Assembly: GCF_023101185.1 (NCBI RefSeq)
Contig: NZ_CP078077.1
Location: 124,001-188,000 of the forward strand
Source: Microbacterium galbinum
GTDB lineage: Bacteria > Actinomycetota > Actinomycetes > Actinomycetales > Microbacteriaceae
Length of the DNA stretch: 64,000 bases
Direction: 5' to 3'
The first letter of the stretch is position 1, and each line of letters starts with the position of its first letter. Positions 45,509-55,700 of the stretch are shown in pieces. Both the position numbers and the translations under genes were made by a program. Under the pieces are notes generated by a model. That model saw only the letters and a program-made list of their open reading frames with translations, did no database searches and had not been told where the DNA came from.

Positions 45509-47068
45509 TCACGCGGTCTCGACGAACTCCATGAGGCGTTCCCCGCTGCGTTCGAAGATGAGGCCGCCGACGACCGCGCCGATGACGAAGACACCGACGC
45601 CGGTGCCGAGGCCGGCCCAGAACGTCGCCATCGCCTGCTCCTCCCCCGAGAGGAGGTTCGAGGCGAAGAGCCAGATGACCGGACCGCTGACGAGGATCGC
45701 CCCGAGGAACGCGACGGCCGGCCCGTAGGCGCCGCGCGACGTCGGACGCTGCGGTTGCTGGAACGGACTGTCGCCCGGGCGTGACACCGCGTACGGCGCG
45801 ACGACCGACACGATGCTCGACAGGCCGAGGGCCGAGAGCAGCAGGCTGGATCCGAGACCGATCAGCGGCAGCAGCAGATGCCAGTCGTCGATGACGAGGA
45901 GCGTGAGCGGAACGGCGATCGCCAGGACCGGAATCGACACCAGGAGAACGGGGACCAGGCGCCCGAGCCGATCGGGCAGCCCGCGCACGCCGCTGGCGAC
46001 GTGCGTCCACAGGGCCGTCGAGTCGTAGGCGACGTCGTTGTGCGGCAGCCATCCGAAGAAGAGCGCCATCACGGGGACCGGCACGAGGGCGGCGATCTCG
46101 AGCGGTACTCCGGCGACCAGGAGCGGGAGCACCGTGAGGACCCCCGCGACCGGGACGACGATCACGTTGACGATGTAGCGGCGGTCGCGCAGCCAGTACA
46201 CGAGGCTGCGCGAGGCGATGGCTCCGAAGGCCGTCGACGGCAGGAGGGCGAACCACCCGAGACCGGTGCGTTCGCGCGCGGCCACGGGCCGCTCGGTCGT
46301 CGTGAGCAGGCGGCGGACCAGCCATTCCCACACCACCCAGAGCCCCGCGAGGGTCACGACGGCGATGAGGCCGATGAGCCACGCCGTCGAACTCTCGGGC
46401 GCCTGGAAGAGCGCGCCGGGCGCCGCTCCGAGCGGGGTGAGGGAGATCACGCCCGTCAGCGAGATCAGGGATGCCGGCACCTCCCCGTCCCACCGGAACG
46501 ACGCGAGGAACACGGCGACCGGGAACGCGACGACGAGCAGCGCGAGCACGAACAGTGCCGTGAGCTCGCGCGAGCGCCGTTCGGGCAGCAGCAGCGCATT
46601 GACCGCCATGCCGATGCGCGCGACCAGGATGGTGCTGACTATGCCCACCACCGTCATCCCGACCGCGAGCGGCCACGCGACGCCGAGCTGCACCGCCACG
46701 ATGCCGACGCTGAGGTACACGGCCAGGAGAGCCAGGCTCGGGACGCTGATCAGCGACGCGACGACGAGGATCCATGGCATCTGACGCTCGTCGACGCCGA
46801 AGACGGCGAAGCGGCGAGGATCGAGCTGGTCCACGGCTCCCACGAGGATCGGGCCGATGAGGAAGCCGAGGAGGATCGCGGCGCCGCCGAGGACGGTGAC
46901 CGTGCGGGCGACCCCGAGCGGTGCGCCGGCGAGGCTGAGCACCGAGGTGCAGACGACGACCGTGATCGCCACGACGACGAGGAAGGACAGGATCGACCGC
47001 GTCCGGCGCTCGCCGCGCAGCGATCCGAGCAGAAGGGCGAGCCTCAGTCGGAGAACGTGTGCAGCCAC
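45509..47068 (-). CDS. ABC transporter permease, ABC-2-like large membrane protein
   Basis: A 519-aa protein with about 12 hydrophobic segments spread evenly from residue 25 to the C-terminus. The GTG at 47068 lies inside the last codons of the ATPase gene (25-bp overlap), so the two are translated together. Its first residues read VAAHVLRLRLALLLGSLRGE. Layout resembles actinobacterial ABC-2-like exporters of unknown cargo. The C-terminal helix ends before RSGERLMEFVETA. Confidence 0.75.
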   Translation of the reverse strand: MAAHVLRLRLALLLGSLRGERRTRSILSFLVVVAITVVVCTSVLSLAGAPLGVARTVTVLGGAAILLGFLIGPILVGAVDQLDPRRFAVFGVDERQMPWILVVASLISVPSLALLAVYLSVGIVAVQLGVAWPLAVGMTVVGIVSTILVARIGMAVNALLLPERRSRELTALFVLALLVVAFPVAVFLASFRWDGEVPASLISLTGVISLTPLGAAPGALFQAPESSTAWLIGLIAVVTLAGLWVVWEWLVRRLLTTTERPVAARERTGLGWFALLPSTAFGAIASRSLVYWLRDRRYIVNVIVVPVAGVLTVLPLLVAGVPLEIAALVPVPVMALFFGWLPHNDVAYDSTALWTHVASGVRGLPDRLGRLVPVLLVSIPVLAIAVPLTLLVIDDWHLLLPLIGLGSSLLLSALGLSSIVSVVAPYAVSRPGDSPFQQPQRPTSRGAYGPAVAFLGAILVSGPVIWLFASNLLSGEEQAMATFWAGLGTGVGVFVIGAVVGGLIFERSGERLMEFVETA

Positions 47069-48831
47069 TCGAGCCCCTCCACCTCTCCGATACCGCCGGA
47101 GAGCTCGACGAAGCGCGCTTCGAGCGTCTGGCCCGCCCGCACCTCGTCGATCGTCCCCTCGGCGAGCACTTCGCCGTCGACGATGATCGCGACGCGCGAG
47201 CACACCCGCTCCACGAGATCCATCCCGTGGCTCGACAGGATGACGGTGCCGCCGTGCGCGACATACGCCCGCAGGATGTCGAGGATCACCGCCGAGGAGA
47301 CGGGGTCGACCGATTCGAACGGCTCGTCGAGCACGAGCACGCGCGGCGAATGGATCATCGCCCCCGCGAGCATGACCTTCTTGGTCATACCCGCCGAGTA
47401 GTCCGAGACGACGCGACCGAGCGCATCCCCCAGATCGAAGGCGCGCGCGAGATCGGCGACGCGCTTCTCGATCACGTCGGAGGCCAGGCCGCGCAGGAGC
47501 CCGTAGTAGTAGAGGAGCTGACGGCCGGTCAGACGGTCGAACGTGCGCAGGCGATCGGGGAGGACGCCCATCACCCGCTTCGCCGCCTGGGAGTTCGTCG
47601 CCTGGTCGATGCCGCAGATCACGACGCTCCCGGCGTCGGCGCGCAGCAGCCCCGCGATGATCGACAGCGTCGTCGTCTTTCCGGCCCCGTTGGGTCCGAC
47701 GATGCCGTAGAAGGAGCCCGCCGGCACCGACAGGTCTATGCCGTGCACGGCGCGATTGTCGCCGAAATGCTTGACGAGCCCGCGGATGTGCAGAGCCTCG
47801 ACGTCCGACGCAGCGGGGGCGGCCGATTCCGCGGCGACGGCGGATGCCTCGGACCGGACGTCCGTGGCCTCGACCTCGGGCCCGGCTTCGGTGGTCTCCG
47901 GCTCGACGATCTCGGCCTCGACGACCTCGGGCTCGACGACCTCAGGCTCGATGACGGGCTCGACGACCTCCGCCTTGACGACCTCGGGCTCGACGACATC
48001 CGCCTCCGCGGTCTCCGCCTCGACGAGCACCTCGTCGACGCCGACAGTCGCTCCGGCACCGGCCGTCTCCTCGACCTCGACCACCGCCTCAGGCGGGTCG
48101 ATCCGGGTCGACTCGATCGTGACGGGAGCCTGCGGCTTCGGCTCGGCGACCTCCGCGGCCTGAGCCGCGGCCGCTTTCGCCGCAGCGGTCTTCGCGGCGG
48201 CAGTCTTCGCCGCGGTCGTGCGAGTGGAAGCGGCGCGTGATGCGGCGGTGCGTGCCGTCGACTTCGCCGCCTGAGCCTTCGTCGCCGCGGTCTTCGCCGC
48301 AGCGGTCTTCGCCGTCGTCGACTTCGCCGCCGTAGTCTTCGCCGCCGTCGACTTCGCCGCAGCCGATCTCGCGGCCGCTGTCTTCGCTGCCGTGGTCTTC
48401 GCTGCCGTGGTCTTCGCCGCAGCGGTCGTGCTCGCGGCGGTCGTCTTCTTCGCCGCCGCCGACTTGGCTGCGGCCGTTTTCGCCGCAGCGGACTTCGCGG
48501 GTGTACGCGTCGTCGTGGCACGCGCTCCGGCAGCCGGCCGCGCGGGAACCTTCTTCTCGATCGGGCCCGCCGCCGAGACGGGCTCGATGACGACGTCGGT
48601 GCCCGCAGCGGCCTTCTCCGCCGCAGCCTTCGCCGTGCTCGGGCGCTTCGCGGGCGTGCGGGCTGCGGGAGTCTTCTTCGCGGCGTTCGTGCGGGCCGCG
48701 GAAGCCTTCTTCGCCGTCGGGGAGGACGCGGATGCCCGCTTCGACGTCGCCGTCCGCTTCTCCGGGGTCGCCTTCGATTCGGTCGTGGGGTCTTCCGCCT
48801 TTTCGGGGCGGGCGTCGGGGGAAGCAGTCAC
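47044..48831 (-). CDS. ABC transporter ATP-binding protein with long histone H1-like N-terminal region
   Basis: 595 aa. The C-terminal ~248 residues are a normal ATPase: Walker A VGPNGAGKTTTL, signature VSDYSAGMTKKVMLAGAM, Walker B VLVLDEPFESVDP and switch VILSSHGMDLV. Ahead of this are ~170 residues rich in Ala/Lys/Thr with KTAAAK- and KTTAAK-type repeats, like histone H1 or HupB tails. An acidic PEVVEPEVVE-type stretch (about 245-335) then leads to the ATPase. TACCGT lies seven bases upstream of the GTG at 48831; an ATG at 48882 is the alternative. The partner permease overlaps its end. Confidence 0.85.
   Translation of the reverse strand: MTASPDARPEKAEDPTTESKATPEKRTATSKRASASSPTAKKASAARTNAAKKTPAARTPAKRPSTAKAAAEKAAAGTDVVIEPVSAAGPIEKKVPARPAAGARATTTRTPAKSAAAKTAAAKSAAAKKTTAASTTAAAKTTAAKTTAAKTAAARSAAAKSTAAKTTAAKSTTAKTAAAKTAATKAQAAKSTARTAASRAASTRTTAAKTAAAKTAAAKAAAAQAAEVAEPKPQAPVTIESTRIDPPEAVVEVEETAGAGATVGVDEVLVEAETAEADVVEPEVVKAEVVEPVIEPEVVEPEVVEAEIVEPETTEAGPEVEATDVRSEASAVAAESAAPAASDVEALHIRGLVKHFGDNRAVHGIDLSVPAGSFYGIVGPNGAGKTTTLSIIAGLLRADAGSVVICGIDQATNSQAAKRVMGVLPDRLRTFDRLTGRQLLYYYGLLRGLASDVIEKRVADLARAFDLGDALGRVVSDYSAGMTKKVMLAGAMIHSPRVLVLDEPFESVDPVSSAVILDILRAYVAHGGTVILSSHGMDLVERVCSRVAIIVDGEVLAEGTIDEVRAGQTLEARFVELSGGIGEVEGLEWLHTFSD
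47870..48620 (-). repeat. Degenerate repeats coding the Ala/Lys-rich and Val/Glu-rich tracts
   Basis: About 750 bp of imperfect short repeats (GCCGCGGTCTTCGCC-type on the plus strand near 48190-48530, CTCGACGACCTCGGG-type near 47890-48000). They encode KTAAAK-like and EPEVVEPEVV-like tracts. Confidence 0.75.
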
Positions 48832-48838
48832 GGGTTCT

Positions 48839-48844
48839 ACGGTA
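48839..48844 (-). promoter_or_regulatory. -10 element TACCGT before the ABC ATPase gene
   Basis: TACCGT, seven bases, then the GTG at 48831; supports that start. Confidence 0.4.
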
Positions 48845-49071
48845 TCAACGCGAGCCGACTTCCCCGGGGTCGGTCGCAACATTCACCCTGACAATCACCC
48901 GGGCGCCTTCCCCGACGTCGACCCTGGGTATACGGTGTGGACTGGGTCACGAAACGGCAACGGGCGCCGTGAGACCCGGTGTTTCCCAGGGTCCATCGCT
49001 AGCATGAACGCGGCACGACGAAGTGTCCGGCTGGTTAACCGGCCATGAACACACCTTCCAAAGGAGCACTC

Positions 49072-49764
49072 GTGACTCTTCAGACCGTCATCCTCGCAGC
49101 CGGCATGGGCTCGCGCCTGGGCCGTTCGCTGCCCAAGCCGCTCACCGAACTCGGCGACGGCCGCACGATCATGCGCCAGCAGCATGACAACATCCGCGCC
49201 GCGTTCGGCACCGACGCGCGCATCACCACCGTGGTCGGCTACCGCGCCGAGACCATCATCGAGGCCTTCCCCTCCGCCAACTACGTGCACAACGAGCGCT
49301 ACGACGAGACCAACACCTCGAAGAGCCTCCTGCGCGCCCTCGGCGCGACCGGACGCGGCGGCGTGCTGTGGATGAACGGCGACGTCGTCTTCGACCCGAT
49401 GATCCTCGGCCGAGCGGCCTCGTTCATCGAGCGCGATCAGTCGTTCGTCACGGTCAACACCTCCAAGGTCAGCGACGAAGAGGTGAAGTACACGGTCACG
49501 GCCGAGGGCTTCATCAAGGAGCTGTCGAAGACCGTCACCGGCGGCCTCGGCGAGGCCGTGGGTATCAACTACATCTCCTCGGCGCAGAAGAAGGCGTTCA
49601 TGCGCCAGCTGCAGCGCGTCGACGACCAGGACTACTTCGAGCGCGGCCTCGAGCTCGCGATCGCCGAGGACGGCCTGCTGCTCGAGCCGATGGACGTCTC
49701 CGACCTGTACGCGGTCGAGGTCGACTTCGCCGAAGACCTCGAGCGGGCGAACCTCTTCGTCTGA
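49072..49764 (+). CDS. Nucleotidyltransferase, sugar/choline-phosphate cytidylyltransferase-like
   Basis: An NTP-transferase of 230 aa. The nucleotide-binding loop ILAAGMGSRLGRSLPKPLTEL is at the start. LWMNGDVVFDP (metal-binding Asp) is near 105, GEAVGINYISS near 163, and DVSDLYAVEVDFAEDLERAN at the end, typical of LicC-like and sugar-1-phosphate transferases. GTG at 49072 has AAAGGAG five bases upstream. The ATG at 49045 has no such site. Stands alone; a strong terminator follows. Confidence 0.82.
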   Translation: MTLQTVILAAGMGSRLGRSLPKPLTELGDGRTIMRQQHDNIRAAFGTDARITTVVGYRAETIIEAFPSANYVHNERYDETNTSKSLLRALGATGRGGVLWMNGDVVFDPMILGRAASFIERDQSFVTVNTSKVSDEEVKYTVTAEGFIKELSKTVTGGLGEAVGINYISSAQKKAFMRQLQRVDDQDYFERGLELAIAEDGLLLEPMDVSDLYAVEVDFAEDLERANLFV

Positions 49765-49786
49765 GTCGCTGTCGAAAGCCTCCAGC

Positions 49787-49834
49787 AAAAACGCCGGGAG
49801 CCGCACCCTCAGGGGTGCGGCTCCCGGCGTTTTC
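49787..49834. terminator. Strong bidirectional intrinsic terminator
   Basis: Perfect 18-bp stem (49791-49808 with 49813-49830, loop TCAG), preceded by AAAA and followed by TTTT. It ends the nucleotidyltransferase transcript; the symmetrical A- and T-tracts allow it to act both ways. Confidence 0.9.
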
Positions 49835-49848
49835 GCGGGCGGGGTTCC

Positions 49849-49854
49849 TAGGAT
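49849..49854 (+). promoter_or_regulatory. -10 element TAGGAT, leaderless start of the EcsC-like gene
   Basis: TAGGAT, CGTGAC, then the ATG at 49861. Confidence 0.5.
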
Positions 49855-49860
49855 CGTGAC

Positions 49861-50853
49861 ATGGCCCCGAAGGTGCACAAGATCCACTCCCTCCCGGACG
49901 ACGCCCCGTGGGACAAGGGCATCCCTCCGACGGGATCGCCCGAGCATCCGTTCGTCGTCCGTGGCCTCGATCGCGTGCTCTCCATCCAGCGCCCGCTCGT
50001 GCTCGCGCACATCCGCAGCATCCGTCTGCGCAATCCCCATGCGTCACCCGCCGAGATCGTACGGATCCTCGAACGTCGCTACCTCGCCGCCGTCACCACC
50101 GGTGGGGCAGCGGTCGGGGCCACAGCCGTCGTACCGGGGATCGGCACCGGCGTGACGCTCGCGCTCTCCGGCGTCGAGACGGTCGGCTTCGTCGAGTCGA
50201 CCGCACTGTTCGCGCAGTCGGTCGCCGAGGTGCACGGCATCGCGGTCGCCAACCCCGATCGCGCCCGGGCGCTGGTGATGACCCTGATGCTCGGCAAGGA
50301 GGGCGTCGACCTGGTCGGGCAGCTCGCCGGTCAGGTCGCCGGCCGCGGCGGCACCCGCAACGCCTACTGGGGCGAGCTCGTGACGAAGTCCCTCCCCCGT
50401 GCCGCCGTCGGACCGCTCGTCGATCAGCTCAAGAGCATGTTCGTGAAGCAGTTCGCCGCGCGCGGCGGCGCCTCCTTCCTGGGCAAGGCGCTGCCGTTCG
50501 GAGTGGGCGCGGCGATCGGCGGCGCGGGCAACCACATCCTCGGCCGACGCGTGCTGACGACCTCGCACCGCGCGTTCGGGGCCGCTCCCCTCGACCTCCC
50601 ACCCGAGCTCGAACCCGTTGCCGGCGCCGAGAAGGTCGAACTCCGCGTGCTCCGCGGCGCGCGCTACGCGGGTTCCGCGGTCGCGGGCGCGGCCGGCACG
50701 GCGGTGCGCGGGGTGGGCTGGGCCAGTCGTAAGGTCGGGGAACTGACCACCCGTCGCGGACGTGGCGCGAGCGGAGAGCTGGAGTCCGATTCCGCCCCGC
50801 GCGGCGACCACGAACTCCCCGAGAATCCGGGCGCCGACGGTCCGCTGCGCTGA
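49861..50853 (+). CDS. Hypothetical helical protein, EcsC-like
   Basis: I do not recognise this with certainty. The protein is 330 aa. After a His/Pro-rich start there is a Gly/Ala-rich helical region (AVVPGIGTGVTLALSGVETVGFVE near 90; LPFGVGAAIGGAGNHILGR near 220). These resemble the EcsC/DUF697 kind of membrane-associated helices. Another weakly hydrophobic stretch is near 270, and the C-terminus is charged. It has a leaderless-type start and no obvious partner. Function unknown. Confidence 0.6.
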   Translation: MAPKVHKIHSLPDDAPWDKGIPPTGSPEHPFVVRGLDRVLSIQRPLVLAHIRSIRLRNPHASPAEIVRILERRYLAAVTTGGAAVGATAVVPGIGTGVTLALSGVETVGFVESTALFAQSVAEVHGIAVANPDRARALVMTLMLGKEGVDLVGQLAGQVAGRGGTRNAYWGELVTKSLPRAAVGPLVDQLKSMFVKQFAARGGASFLGKALPFGVGAAIGGAGNHILGRRVLTTSHRAFGAAPLDLPPELEPVAGAEKVELRVLRGARYAGSAVAGAAGTAVRGVGWASRKVGELTTRRGRGASGELESDSAPRGDHELPENPGADGPLR

Positions 50854-50930
50854 TCGGACAGAGAGCACCTCACCAAAGGATCACGCCACCCGTTGTGGCG
50901 AGCATCCAACAGGCCGAGCCGCGGCGACGA

Positions 50931-50936
50931 TAGTGT
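50931..50936 (+). promoter_or_regulatory. -10 element TAGTGT before the carboxylase beta gene
   Basis: TAGTGT, seven bases, then the GTG at 50944; supports that start. Confidence 0.4.
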
Positions 50937-50943
50937 GGAATCC

Positions 50944-52533
50944 GTGACGGACAAGCCCGACCTCTTTACCACCGCCGGCAAGATCGCGGATCTGCGCGCT
51001 CGCTACACCGAAGCCGTCGTCGACGCAGAAGCGAAGGCGAAGGAGAAGCAGCACGCCAAGGGCAAGATGACCGCTCGCGAGCGCATCGAGCTGCTCGTCG
51101 ATCCCGGGAGCTTCGTCGAGTTCGACGAGTACGTGCGCCACCGCACGACCGCGTTCGGCATGGATCGCTCCCGGCCCTACGGCGACTCGGTCGTCACCGG
51201 TGTCGGCACGATCAACGGGCGCACGGTCGCGGTCTACTCGCAGGACTTCTCGACGTTCGGCGGCTCGCTCGGCGAGGTCGCCGGCGAGAAGATCATCAAG
51301 GTCATGGAGTTCGCCCTCGCGGGCGGCATGCCCTGCATCGGCATCCTCGACTCGGGAGGGGCGCGCATCCAGGAGGGTGTCGTCGCGCTCGGCAAGTACG
51401 GCGAGATCTTCCGTCTGAACACCCGCGCCTCCGGTGTCATCCCGCAGATCTCGATCATCATGGGCCCGGCGGCCGGCGGCGCGGTGTACTCCCCCGCCCT
51501 CACCGACTTCGTGATCATGGTCGACAAGACGAGCCAGATGTTCGTCACCGGCCCCGACGTCATCAAGACGGTCACCGGCGAAGACGTCGGCATGGAGGAG
51601 CTGGGCGGTGCGTACACGCACAACACCCGCTCCGGTGTCGCCCACTACCTCGCGGAGGACGAGGACGACGCGCTCGACTACGCGCGCACTCTGCTCAGCT
51701 TCCTGCCGGACAACAACATGGCAGAACTCCCCTCGTACGAGGGTGTCTTCGAGTTCGAGACGACGGATGCCGACCGCACGCTGAACACGATCATCCCGGA
51801 CTCGGCCAACCAGCCGTACGACATCCACACGGTGATCGAGCACGTCGTCGACGAGGGCGACTTCCTCGAGGTTCAGCCGCTCTTCGCGCCGAACATCGTC
51901 ATCGGCTTCGGCCGCATCGAGGGCCGCTCGGTCGGCATCATCGCCAACCAGCCCTCGCAGATGGCGGGAACGCTGAACATCGAGGCCGGCGAGAAGGCGA
52001 GCCGCTTCGTCCGCTTCTGCGATGCGTTCTCGATCCCGATCGTGACGCTCGTCGACGTTCCGGGCTACCTGCCCGGAACCGACCAGGAGTGGACCGGCGT
52101 GATCCGACGCGGAGCCAAGCTGCTCTACGCGTACGCCGAGGCCACCGTGCCGCTGGTGACCGTCATCCTGCGCAAGGCCTACGGCGGCGCCTACATCGTG
52201 ATGGGCTCGAAGCAGCTCGGCGCCGACGTCAACCTCGCGTGGCCGACCGCCGAGATCGCTGTCATGGGCGGCCAGGGCGCCGTGAACATCCTCTACCGGG
52301 GTGAGATCAAGAAGGCCGAGGAAGCCGGCGAAGATGTCGCCGCCGTGCGCACCCGCCTCGCGAACGAGTACACCTACAACGTCGCCTCGCCGTTCCTCGC
52401 CGCCGAGCGCGGCGAACTCGACGGCATCATCGAACCCGCGAACACGCGCGTCTCGATCGCCAAGGCACTCCGTGCCCTGCGCGGCAAGCGCGCTGAGCTG
52501 CCGCCGAAGAAGCACGGGAACATCCCGCTGTGA
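50944..52533 (+). CDS. accD: Acyl-CoA carboxylase, carboxyltransferase (beta) subunit
   Basis: Transfers carboxylate from biotin to acetyl- or propionyl-CoA, giving malonyl/methylmalonyl-CoA for fatty acid synthesis; 529 aa. N-terminal crotonase-fold half includes [16 protein letters not shown] and [14 protein letters not shown]. The C-terminal half includes [17 protein letters not shown], with Asp in the position that sets acyl chain preference, and [19 protein letters not shown]. Resembles AccD5/PccB. The epsilon subunit follows with GTGA overlap, and the alpha chain is at 62304. Confidence 0.94.
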   Translation: MTDKPDLFTTAGKIADLRARYTEAVVDAEAKAKEKQHAKGKMTARERIELLVDPGSFVEFDEYVRHRTTAFGMDRSRPYGDSVVTGVGTINGRTVAVYSQDFSTFGGSLGEVAGEKIIKVMEFALAGGMPCIGILDSGGARIQEGVVALGKYGEIFRLNTRASGVIPQISIIMGPAAGGAVYSPALTDFVIMVDKTSQMFVTGPDVIKTVTGEDVGMEELGGAYTHNTRSGVAHYLAEDEDDALDYARTLLSFLPDNNMAELPSYEGVFEFETTDADRTLNTIIPDSANQPYDIHTVIEHVVDEGDFLEVQPLFAPNIVIGFGRIEGRSVGIIANQPSQMAGTLNIEAGEKASRFVRFCDAFSIPIVTLVDVPGYLPGTDQEWTGVIRRGAKLLYAYAEATVPLVTVILRKAYGGAYIVMGSKQLGADVNLAWPTAEIAVMGGQGAVNILYRGEIKKAEEAGEDVAAVRTRLANEYTYNVASPFLAAERGELDGIIEPANTRVSIAKALRALRGKRAELPPKKHGNIPL

Positions 52534-52751
52534 TCGACGAGAGGGGCGAGCGCCCGGCGCTCGAGATCACCCGCGGCACGGCGACCGAGGAAGAACTGGC
52601 CGCGCTCATCGCGGTGGTCAGCGATGCCTACGCGGCCGAGGAATCGGATGCCGTCGCCGACGAGCCGGTCGTCTCGGCGTGGACGCGCACCCAGCGCTCC
52701 CTGCGCAAGCCGCTGCGCAGGGAGATCCCCTGGGGACGCTTCGCCCGTTGA
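52530..52751 (+). CDS. accE: Acyl-CoA carboxylase epsilon subunit
   Basis: A 73-aa small subunit of actinobacterial acyl-CoA carboxylases. The N-terminal [20 protein letters not shown] and the C-terminal Trp-rich [14 protein letters not shown]...PWGRFAR match AccE5/PccE. It stabilises and stimulates the alpha-beta complex. The GTG overlaps the accD stop. Confidence 0.92.
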   Translation: MIDERGERPALEITRGTATEEELAALIAVVSDAYAAEESDAVADEPVVSAWTRTQRSLRKPLRREIPWGRFAR

Positions 52752-52780
52752 GCGCCGCCGGGCTCTCCCGGAACCGTGGA

Positions 52781-55700
52781 TCAGCGCGCGAAGCGCAGCG
52801 TGACCAGCTGGAACGGCCGCAGCGACAGCTCGACGCCCGTCGCGACGCCGGTGACCGCCGCCCGCGGTGTCTCCCGCTCGAGGAGGTCGGTCTCCACGAC
52901 CGACCCGAAGTCGAACGACGGCGTGACTTCCCCCACCGCCCGTCCGCCGTGCGCTTCGTACAGCCGGACGATCACATCACCGCTCCGGTCCTCCGCGAGC
53001 TTGACCGCCTCGATCACGATCGCGTCCGACGACACCGCGAATAGCGGCGCGACGGGGCCAGAGCCGCGCACCGCGCGTGCGGGCAGATTCAGGCGGTACC
53101 CCTCGCGCACGGCATCCGCGATCCCCGCATCCGGACGGATGCCGACGCGGAAGGCGTGTCGTCCCTGATCGGCCTCCGGATCGGGGAACAGCGGCGCGCG
53201 CAGCAGGGAGAGCCGAACCGTCGACGCCGTGCCACCGCCGTCGCGCGACGACCGCGTGATGTCGTGGCCGTAGGTCGAGTCGTTCGCGATCGCGACCCCG
53301 AAGCCCGGTTCTCCGACGTGCACCCAGCGGTGGGCGACCGTCTCGAAACGGGCGACGTCCCACGACGTGTTGGTGTGGGTGGGCCGGTGCACGTGACCGA
53401 ACTGGATCTCGGATGCCGCACGATCGCTGTGCACGTCGAGCGGGAAGCCGAGCTTGAGCAACTTCTGGCGCTCGTGCCAATCGACGATCGTCTCGATGTC
53501 GAGGCTCGGGGACCCCGCCGCGAGCGTGAGGACCTGAGTGATGCGGGACGCACCGAACTCCCGGTCGATCCGCACGACGGCAGCGGTCGGGTGCGCGACG
53601 ACCTCGATCGCCACGGCATCCCTCAGCTCGACGGCGTGCCGGCGGTAGTGCTCGTCGATGTCCCAGGCATCCCACGCCGTGGGGGTGTCGCGGTGCAGCG
53701 TCAGCAGGTTCCCGCGCTCCCCCGTCGGGATCGTCTCGCGCCCGGTCGCACGCACGCTCAGCGAGGAGATGAGCCCATCGGCATCCACCACGACCCGCAG
53801 ATGCTCGTTCTCGAGCACGATCTCCTCGCCATGCCTTCCGGCATGGGCCGCCGCATTCGCGGACTCCGCGACGCCGATCGCCAGGCCGGGCACACCACCC
53901 GACGGGTAGGGGCTCGCGTTGGCGACCAGTTCCGCCTCCCCGCGGCCTGCGACGACGTCGAGCGCGGTGTCGACGATGCCGTCGAGCGTCTCGAGTACCT
54001 CCGCGTAGCGGCGCTCGGCCTCGCGGTGCACCCAACCGATCGAACTGCCGGGAAGGATGTCGTGGAACTGCTGCAGGAGCACGGTCTCCCACGCCTCCCC
54101 CAACGCGTCGTACGGATACTCGGCACCCGCCAGCGCTGCGCTCGTCGCCCACAGCTCGGCCTCGCGCAGGGCGTGCTCGCTGCGCCGGTTACCGCGTTTG
54201 GTGCGCGCCTGCGAGGTATAGGTGCCGCGGTGGAACTCGAGGTACATCTCCCCCGACCACACCGGCGGATTGGAGTACTCGGCCTCGGCCGTCTCGAAGA
54301 AGCGCCGCGGATCGGAGAGGGTCACGGTCGGTGATCCCTCCAGCGATCGCAGTCGTGCGGCGGCGGCGAGCATCTCGCGGGTCGGCCCGCCTCCGCCGTC
54401 GCCGTATCCGAAGGGCACGAGCGAGGCGGTCGCCGCGCCCTTCTCGGCGAACTGGCGCTCGGCGCGGGCGAGATCCGCACCGGAGAGCTGCGAGTTGTAC
54501 GTGTCGACCGGCGGGAAGTGCGTGAAGATGCGGGTGCCGTCCAGGCCTTCCCACGTGAAGGTGTGATGGGGCATCGTGTTCGTCTCGTTCCACGACATCT
54601 TCTGCGTCAGCATCCACCGCGACCCGGCGGCCCGCGCGATCTGCGGGAGCGCGGCCGAGTATCCGAACGAATCGGGCAGCCAGACGTCGAGGGGCTCGAC
54701 CCCGAACTCCTCGAGGAAGAAACGCTTTCCCCGCACGAACTGGCGCGCGAGGGCCTCGCCTCCCGGCATGTTCGTGTCGGACTCCACCCACATGCCGCCC
54801 GCGGGGTGGAATCGACCGGCCGCGACGGCGGTGCGCAACCGCTCGAAGAGCTCGGGCTGGAACCGCTTCATCCAGTCGTACTGCTGCGCCGACGACGCCG
54901 CGAACGAGAACTCGGAGTCCTCTCCGATCAGCGAGAGGACGTTCGAGAACGTGCGCGCCACCTTGCGCTGCGTCTCGCGCACCGGCCACAGCCACGCGGA
55001 GTCGATGTGGGCGTGCCCGACCGCGTGGGCGGAGTGCGCGGACGCGGATGCCGGGCGGCCGAGCACCTCCGAGAGTGCGGCGCGCGCATCGGCGACGGTG
55101 CCGGCGACGTCGTCCGGATCCGTCGCGTCGACCGCGTGCTCGAGGGCGCGCAGGATCTCGGCACGGCGGGAGGAGCTCTCGGGGAGCTCGGCGCGCAGAC
55201 CGTCGAGCACTGCGATGTCCTGCAGAAGTTCCCAGACCGTGAGGTCGAGCACGGCCACGTCGGCGCGACGCAGCTCGTACAGCGGTTCGTCGCCGGCGGA
55301 GTCCCATTCCCCGAGCGGCGTGGGGCCGAAGGTGCGGAACCCGTCGCCCACATCCGGGTTCGCCGCCGCCTCGAGGTAGAGCTCGATCGCATCGCCCGGA
55401 TCACCGTCGAGCGGCACGTAGGCGTTGCGCGGCTCGACCGCCTTGACGATGGATCCGTCCGGCCGGTACACCGTGCCCTCGGCCTGGAACCCCGGCTGCG
55501 CGCCGTGGAAGCCGAGGTCGAAGACGAGTTCGGCCCGCTGCCCGGCATCGGTCGTCGGGATCGTCCCGGTCACCCGCAGCCACATCGTGCTCCAGGCACG
55601 CCCCCACGGCGAGCCGACGGCGAAGGGTGCGTACGTCTGCCCGACGGCCTCGGCGAACGGCACGGGTTCACCCGGGACCTGCCAGGCCTCGAGAGTGAGC

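Noticed and set aside
47870..48620. Possible non-coding repeat array or CRISPR
   Set aside because: The repeats are low-complexity codons for Ala/Lys and Val/Glu within one open frame.
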